Position numbers and translations under genes: made by a program
Shown here: positions 60,208-64,000 of the stretch, piece after piece
How positions within the stretch are numbered: the stretch's first letter is position 1
Layout: each line of letters begins with the position of its first letter
Source of the DNA: an uncultured Anaeromusa sp.
GTDB taxonomy: Bacteria > Bacillota > Negativicutes > Anaeromusales > Anaeromusaceae
Length of the DNA: 64,000 nucleotides
Assembly (NCBI RefSeq): GCF_963668665.1
Contig: NZ_OY764902.1
Coordinates: 62,001 to 126,000 of the forward strand
Direction: 5' to 3'
The notes under the pieces: model-generated
Seen by the model: the letters and a program-made list of their open reading frames with translations, nothing else
Database searches by the model: none
What the model was told of the DNA's origin: nothing

Positions 60208-61932
60208 ATGGATACGGTATGTATTACAGTGGATGGCCAGACTGTTGAAGCGCCCAAAACGGCTACTGTCTTGGAGGCGGCGCGCCTGGCCGGCATAAAG
60301 ATTCCCACTCTTTGCCATCATCCGGAGCTGCACCCCGAGGGAAGCTGTCGTGTTTGTCTGGTGCAAATTGAGGGCGCCCGTTCGTTAGCGGCGTCTTGCG
60401 TGCATCCTGTGGCGGAAGGCATGGTAGTGCATACGCATAGTCCGGCGGTGCGGGATGCGCGCAAAATGGTGGTGGAATTGCTTTTGGCGAATCATCCGGC
60501 AGATTGTCTGGCATGCGAACGCAATGGCGATTGCGAGCTGCAGAGCATTGCCGCAGAACTTGGGATTCGACAGGTTCGTTTTAACGGGGAACGCCGGCGG
60601 GGAGGAAAGGATGCTTCCAATCCATCCCTTGTGCGCGATCCTGAAAAGTGTATTTTATGCGGTCGGTGTATACGGGCGTGTAGTGAAGTGCAAGGGGTTC
60701 ATGTATATAGCTTCACGAAGCGGGGCTTTCATACGGAAGTGTCTCCTGCCTTTGGCATGGGCTTAGACGCGGCGGCCTGTACGTACTGCGGACGGTGCGC
60801 GGCTGTTTGCCCGACAGGAGCGATTACCATCAAAGATGATACGGCGCCGGTTTGGGAGGCGCTGACTGATGCAGGCAAGCATGTGGTAGTTCAGACAGCG
60901 CCGGCAGTGCGGGTAGCTTTGGGGGAAGCGCTGGGCTTGCCGGCCGCCAGCATCGTAACGGGGAAAATGGTGGCGGCCTTGCGCAGACTTGGTTTTGATA
61001 AGGTGTTCGATACTGATTTCGCCGCCGATGTGACCATTATGGAAGAAGGCAATGAACTCTTGCGGCGCATTAAAGAAGGCGGCGTGCTGCCGATGATCAC
61101 TTCTTGCAGCCCTGGATGGATTAATTTTGCGGAGCTTTTTTATCCGGAACTGCTGCCGCATTTGTCGACAGCTAAGTCGCCTCAGCAGATTTTCGGCGCC
61201 TTGGTGAAAACCTACTATGCAGAAAAAAGCGGGATTAAGGCGGAGGATATTGTCTCTGTTTCGGTAATGCCCTGTACGGCGAAGAAAGCCGAAGCGGTGC
61301 GCCCGGAAATGTGTGACAGCGGCTTTCGGGATGTGGATTATGTACTGACAACCCAGGAACTAGCGGCTATGATTCGTGAAGCCGGCTTGGATTTTGAAGC
61401 GTTGCCAGAAGAAGAATTTGACGCTCCTATGGGTATTTCTACCGGTGCTGGCGTTATTTTCGGCAGTACTGGCGGTGTGATGGAGGCCGCCTTGCGGACG
61501 GTCTACGAGACGGTAACTGGCTGTGCTCTAGCAAAAGTGGAACTGCGTGAAGTACGCGGCCTGGAAGGAATTCGGGAAGCGGAAATTGACCTGCAGGGCA
61601 CAATCGTTCGCGTGGCCATCGCGCATTCGCTGCGCCATGCGAGAACGTTGCTGGAAAAAGTAAGAGCTGGTGAGGTTGATTACCACTTTATTGAGATTAT
61701 GGCTTGTCCTGGCGGTTGTCTGGGCGGAGGCGGACAGCCGCGCAGCAAGATGGCGGACTTTCGTCAGCGTCGTATGGCGGCCTTGTACGAATGCGATGAA
61801 AGAAGCGGTTTGCGTAAATCCCATGAAAACCCGGCGGTGCAGGAGTTATATGCTTCGTGGCTGCAGGCTCCATTGAGCGAAAAGTCGCATCATTTACTGC
61901 ATACGCATTACAAGCCGCAACGGAGAGGATAA
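60208..61932 (+). CDS. hydA: [FeFe] hydrogenase catalytic subunit (HydA)
   Basis: H2-forming/consuming subunit (574 aa). N-terminal [2Fe-2S]: C36, C47, C50, C64. His/Cys cluster: H96, C100, C103, C109. Two [4Fe-4S] clusters: C148, C151, C154, C158 and C191, C194, C197, C201. H-cluster loops are canonical: L1 TSCSPGW (C300), L2 MPCTAKK (C355), L3 MACPGGCLGGGGQP (C500, C504), close to C. pasteurianum CpI numbering. A small-subunit-like tail ends the protein. With HydB and HydC it forms the trimeric electron-bifurcating type. Maturases HydEFG are not in the window. Confidence 0.96.
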   Translation: MDTVCITVDGQTVEAPKTATVLEAARLAGIKIPTLCHHPELHPEGSCRVCLVQIEGARSLAASCVHPVAEGMVVHTHSPAVRDARKMVVELLLANHPADCLACERNGDCELQSIAAELGIRQVRFNGERRRGGKDASNPSLVRDPEKCILCGRCIRACSEVQGVHVYSFTKRGFHTEVSPAFGMGLDAAACTYCGRCAAVCPTGAITIKDDTAPVWEALTDAGKHVVVQTAPAVRVALGEALGLPAASIVTGKMVAALRRLGFDKVFDTDFAADVTIMEEGNELLRRIKEGGVLPMITSCSPGWINFAELFYPELLPHLSTAKSPQQIFGALVKTYYAEKSGIKAEDIVSVSVMPCTAKKAEAVRPEMCDSGFRDVDYVLTTQELAAMIREAGLDFEALPEEEFDAPMGISTGAGVIFGSTGGVMEAALRTVYETVTGCALAKVELREVRGLEGIREAEIDLQGTIVRVAIAHSLRHARTLLEKVRAGEVDYHFIEIMACPGGCLGGGGQPRSKMADFRQRRMAALYECDERSGLRKSHENPAVQELYASWLQAPLSEKSHHLLHTHYKPQRRG

Positions 61933-61992
61933 CCTGCTCTTGGCGTTTCTGTTTAAGCAGGAGCGTGTAAATGCTTCATACATTCAGAATAG

Positions 61993-62039
61993 AAGGAAAG
62001 GCGAATTTGCAGAATATAACAACATTCGCCTTTCCTTTT
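61993..62039 (+). terminator. Terminator after hydA
   Basis: AAGGAAAGGCGAAT (61993-62006) pairs perfectly with ATTCGCCTTTCCTT (62024-62037), loop 17 nt, followed by TTG. Confidence 0.8.
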
Positions 62040-62080
62040 GTAATGCGATTTTTTATATTCTATAGAGGAGGATTTTGTCA

Positions 62081-62098
62081 TTGTAGTGCGAATAACAA
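62081..62098 (+). promoter_or_regulatory. Candidate Rex operator upstream of rex
   Basis: TTGTAGTGCGAATAACAA: TTGT and ACAA ends spaced exactly as in the 18-bp Rex site, with the right half (ATAACAA) close to TTAACAA; the left half is weaker. It lies about 80 nt before rex, suggesting autoregulation. Confidence 0.4.
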
Positions 62099-62179
62099 AA
62101 TAAAGATAAGTAAAGTTAAAGAGAAAATAATGATTTTAAAGAACAAAATGAAATCCCAGTGGAGTAGGGGGATTGTTTG

Positions 62180-62812
62180 TTGAAAGAACATATCATGATT
62201 TCGAAGGCGACAATTGATCGTTTGCCGCTGTACTTTCGCACGCTGAAGTTGAGCCAAGAAGAGGGGATTGAAATTATTTCCTCGGAGGAACTGGGAAATC
62301 GCTTGGGCGTGACGCCAGAGCAGATTCGCAAGGATTTGGCTTCTTTCGGACAATTTGGGAAAAAAGGCGTCGGTTATTATGTGCGGGAACTCTTGCGCAA
62401 TATCGGCGAGATCCTTGGTTTGCATCACAACTGGAATATTGCGGTTGTAGGTATGGGACATTTGGGTTGGGCCTTGGCGCATTACAAAAACTTTTCTTCC
62501 TTAGGTTTTAATATGGCGGCGCTCTTGGATGTGGCGCCGGAGCGTATTGGCATGGTTGTAAACGGTGTGGCCATTGAGCATGCCGACCAACTAGAAGAAA
62601 TCGTTCGGCAGCGGCAGATACAGATTGCTATTATTGCCGTGCCGGCGGAACATGCGCAGCTGATGGTAGATCGCCTGGTGGCGGCTGGTGTCAAAGGGAT
62701 TTGGAACTTTGCGCCTCGTAAGATTGAAGTGCCGCGTCAGGTGTCTTTAATTAACGAAGATTTGTCAGTAGGCTTAAGCAGTCTTTCTTATTATTTGACG
62801 CGTCAAGACTAG
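62180..62812 (+). CDS. rex: Redox-sensing transcriptional repressor Rex
   Basis: NADH/NAD+-responsive repressor (210 aa). The N-terminal winged helix shows SKATIDRLPLYFRTLKL and GVTPEQIRKDLASFGQFGKKGVGY, which contain the DNA-contacting residues. The Rossmann domain shows VGMGHLGWAL. The TTG at 62180 is 8 nt after AGGGGG; a TTG at 62177 or the ATG at 62195 are alternatives. It lies next to the hydrogenase genes, which are classic Rex targets in anaerobes. Confidence 0.92.
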   Translation: MKEHIMISKATIDRLPLYFRTLKLSQEEGIEIISSEELGNRLGVTPEQIRKDLASFGQFGKKGVGYYVRELLRNIGEILGLHHNWNIAVVGMGHLGWALAHYKNFSSLGFNMAALLDVAPERIGMVVNGVAIEHADQLEEIVRQRQIQIAIIAVPAEHAQLMVDRLVAAGVKGIWNFAPRKIEVPRQVSLINEDLSVGLSSLSYYLTRQD

Positions 62813-63185
62813 ATGGAGTATTATAAATAAAAAAACTGCGGTGAATACGTGTATACATTCACAATCGAGCAGGATTTTTATAACTAAATATAGTAATTAT
62901 ATCTTGTATGAGTTTTTGTGTTATCGGTTCGTTTTGAAGCTGCATGGGTGTGAAAATGCCGTCAGTTGCCGCGAAACCGTCAATTGACGGCATTTTTGCG
63001 ACCCTTTCCTTTTTTGCAGTGACTATCCTAGCTTGTTCTATATTGAACGCAAGGGTGTCGGCCCTGAAAAGCAAGGATTCTTACGTAACAGCATCAGTGC
63101 TGGAGGTGAGGTAGTAGGGAGATTACGTGCAAGGAATTTCCGGTAAAAATGCTTCTGTTGCCAGAACTAAGGAGGAGAGTTGTTA
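62813..63185 (+). other. Region between rex and the CoA-transferase
   Basis: 373 bp without a gene. GTGAAT (62841-62846) and ATTCAC (62857-62862) form an inverted repeat. A hairpin terminator is at 62953-62997. After it, a leader of about 180 nt with CAGCA-TCAG-TGCTG (near 63090) precedes the CoA-transferase. No riboswitch class is recognised. Confidence 0.45.
62953..62997 (+). terminator. Hairpin terminator in the rex-CoA-transferase gap
   Basis: AAAATGCCGTCAGTTG (62953-62968) pairs with CAATTGACGGCATTTT (62981-62996), one G:U, then T. It probably ends the rex transcript. Confidence 0.82.
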
Positions 63186-64000
63186 ATGATTGACATTCGG
63201 GATCGCGTGCGCAATAAAGAACTGCATGCAAAGATTGTCAGCGCCGAAGAAGCTGCAGCCTTTATTAAACCCGGGATGAACATTGGCGCCAGCGGTTTCA
63301 CTCCTGCCGGCTATCCGAAGGCTGTGCCTTTGGCGTTGGCGGAGCGAATGAAAAAAGAACCTTTCCAGATTAACCTTTGGACAGGCGCTTCCGTAGGCAA
63401 GGAATTGGATGGCGCTTTGATGGAGGTTGGCGGTATTGCCCGCCGTATGCCTTATCAGACCAACAATGATTTGCGTAAAGCCTTAAATGCGGGTAAATTG
63501 GAATACTTTGACCTGCACTTGAGCCATTCCGCCCAGATGGTGCGTTATGGTTTTCTTGGCGGCAAAGTGGATGTGGCTATCGTAGAAGCCTGTGCGATTA
63601 CGGAAGAAGGCCATATTATTCCTACGACCTCTATGGGGAACACCGCATCCTTTGTACAGGAAGCCGATGTAGTTATCGTAGAAGTGAATACCAGCCAGCC
63701 GTTAGAGCTGGAAGGCATGCATGATGTCTATACGCCGGAAGATCCGCCGCACCGCAAAGCTATTCCGTTGTGCAAAGTTGACGAACGGATTGGAACTCCC
63801 TATATTCCCTGCGGTCCGGATAAAATCAAGTATATTGTCGCTTGCGACATCAAAGACGATGTGCGCGGTTTTGCGCCCATTGACGATGATTCTAAAAAAA
63901 TGTCGGAACTGGCTATTGAGTTTTTCCATCAGGAAATCAAAGCCGGCCGGTTGCCGAAAAACCTGTTGCCTTTGCAATCTGGCGTAGGCTCTGTAGCAAA
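63186..64000 (+). CDS. Acetyl-CoA hydrolase/succinate CoA-transferase family, 3' end cut by window edge
   Basis: About 271 N-terminal residues are visible and the frame is still open at base 64000. Seen: AAAFIKPGMNIGASGFTPAGYPKAVPLALAERM at the start (signature of the acetyl-CoA hydrolase/transferase fold), then VDVAIVEACAITEEGHIIPTTSMGN and IGTPYIPCGPDKI. Family members include succinyl-CoA:acetate CoA-transferase, acetate:succinate and propionyl-CoA:succinate transferases (ScpC-like). The GGSVG-type catalytic Glu lies further on and is not visible. The ATG at 63186 follows AAGGAGGAG. It would activate succinate for propionate formation or release acetate; the substrate pair is inferred from neighbours. 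Confidence 0.86.
   Translation, partial: MIDIRDRVRNKELHAKIVSAEEAAAFIKPGMNIGASGFTPAGYPKAVPLALAERMKKEPFQINLWTGASVGKELDGALMEVGGIARRMPYQTNNDLRKALNAGKLEYFDLHLSHSAQMVRYGFLGGKVDVAIVEACAITEEGHIIPTTSMGNTASFVQEADVVIVEVNTSQPLELEGMHDVYTPEDPPHRKAIPLCKVDERIGTPYIPCGPDKIKYIVACDIKDDVRGFAPIDDDSKKMSELAIEFFHQEIKAGRLPKNLLPLQSGVGSVA

Overview
The window reads as chromosomal DNA of an anaerobic, diderm Firmicute of the Negativicutes (Sporomusaceae/Anaeromusa-like). This is inferred from the gene set, not from a 16S gene. It carries a Bacillus-type di-haem fumarate reductase/succinate dehydrogenase beside a two-subunit class I fumarase, three lactate permeases, a nickel lactate racemase, siroheme-to-haem enzymes (AhbA/AhbB), a trimeric bifurcating-type [FeFe] hydrogenase, an NfnAB pair, formate-THF ligase, a valine T-box and a CoA-transferase of the succinate/propionate type. 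Together these fit lactate or amino-acid fermentation through succinate. The species cannot be named from this sequence. No rRNA, CRISPR array, transposase or prophage gene was seen.

Layout. 1-3.1 kb: end of an unknown gene, a CofE-like domain protein, rph, rdgB and yfcE, the last three coupled by ATGA overlaps. 3.1-7.9 kb: fumarase alpha/beta and sdhCAB. 7.9-8.2 kb: tRNA-Pro, tRNA-Gly and tRNA-Arg behind a consensus promoter. 8.4-12.2 kb: secreted 5'-nucleotidase, MFS transporter and a small exported protein. 12.5-15.4 kb: larA, and on the minus strand a soluble PocR-domain chemoreceptor with its own CheW. 15.6-19.3 kb: DUF362 ferredoxin-like protein, a frameshifted small ORF, DUF3842, a CooT-like protein and an ABC exporter. 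19.3-21.5 kb: six tRNA genes around an EF-hand protein. 21.6-28.9 kb: tig, clpP, clpX, lon, engB, ahbA, ahbB. 29-36.4 kb: three L-lactate permeases with a polyprenyl diphosphate synthase between the first two. 36.5-44.8 kb: tatA, tatC, ubiD- and ubiA-type menaquinone genes, folD, fhs and the NfnAB-like pair. 45.2-52.2 kb: ilvD (minus), T-box valS, folC and an unknown gene. 52.7-54 kb: O-antigen-ligase-like membrane protein. 54.1-62.8 kb: a redox-sensing module (two HATPase proteins, a divergent [FeFe]-hydrogenase-like protein, a DRTGG protein, a PHP protein), hydrogenase subunits and rex. From 63.2 kb: a CoA-transferase cut by the window edge.

How the genes fit together. Lactate would enter through the permeases and be racemised by LarA. 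Carbon would pass through fumarase and the menaquinone-linked fumarate reductase, whose quinone tail and ring steps are represented by the polyprenyl synthase, UbiA and UbiD genes. AhbA/AhbB could supply haem for the cytochrome b subunit. NfnAB, the bifurcating hydrogenase and Rex would balance NAD(P)H, ferredoxin and H2, and the CoA-transferase would close the succinate branch.

The most unusual non-coding signal is a family of three long imperfect palindromes (about 180 bp each, same orientation) at 44.9, 50.1 and 52.2 kb. They share a nearly invariant apical loop and show compensatory base changes in the outer stem, and each is followed by a CTCTGT-rich tail. The second signal is a possible structured three-way-junction leader before the first lactate permease. 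The third is the hydrogenase-linked sensing module.
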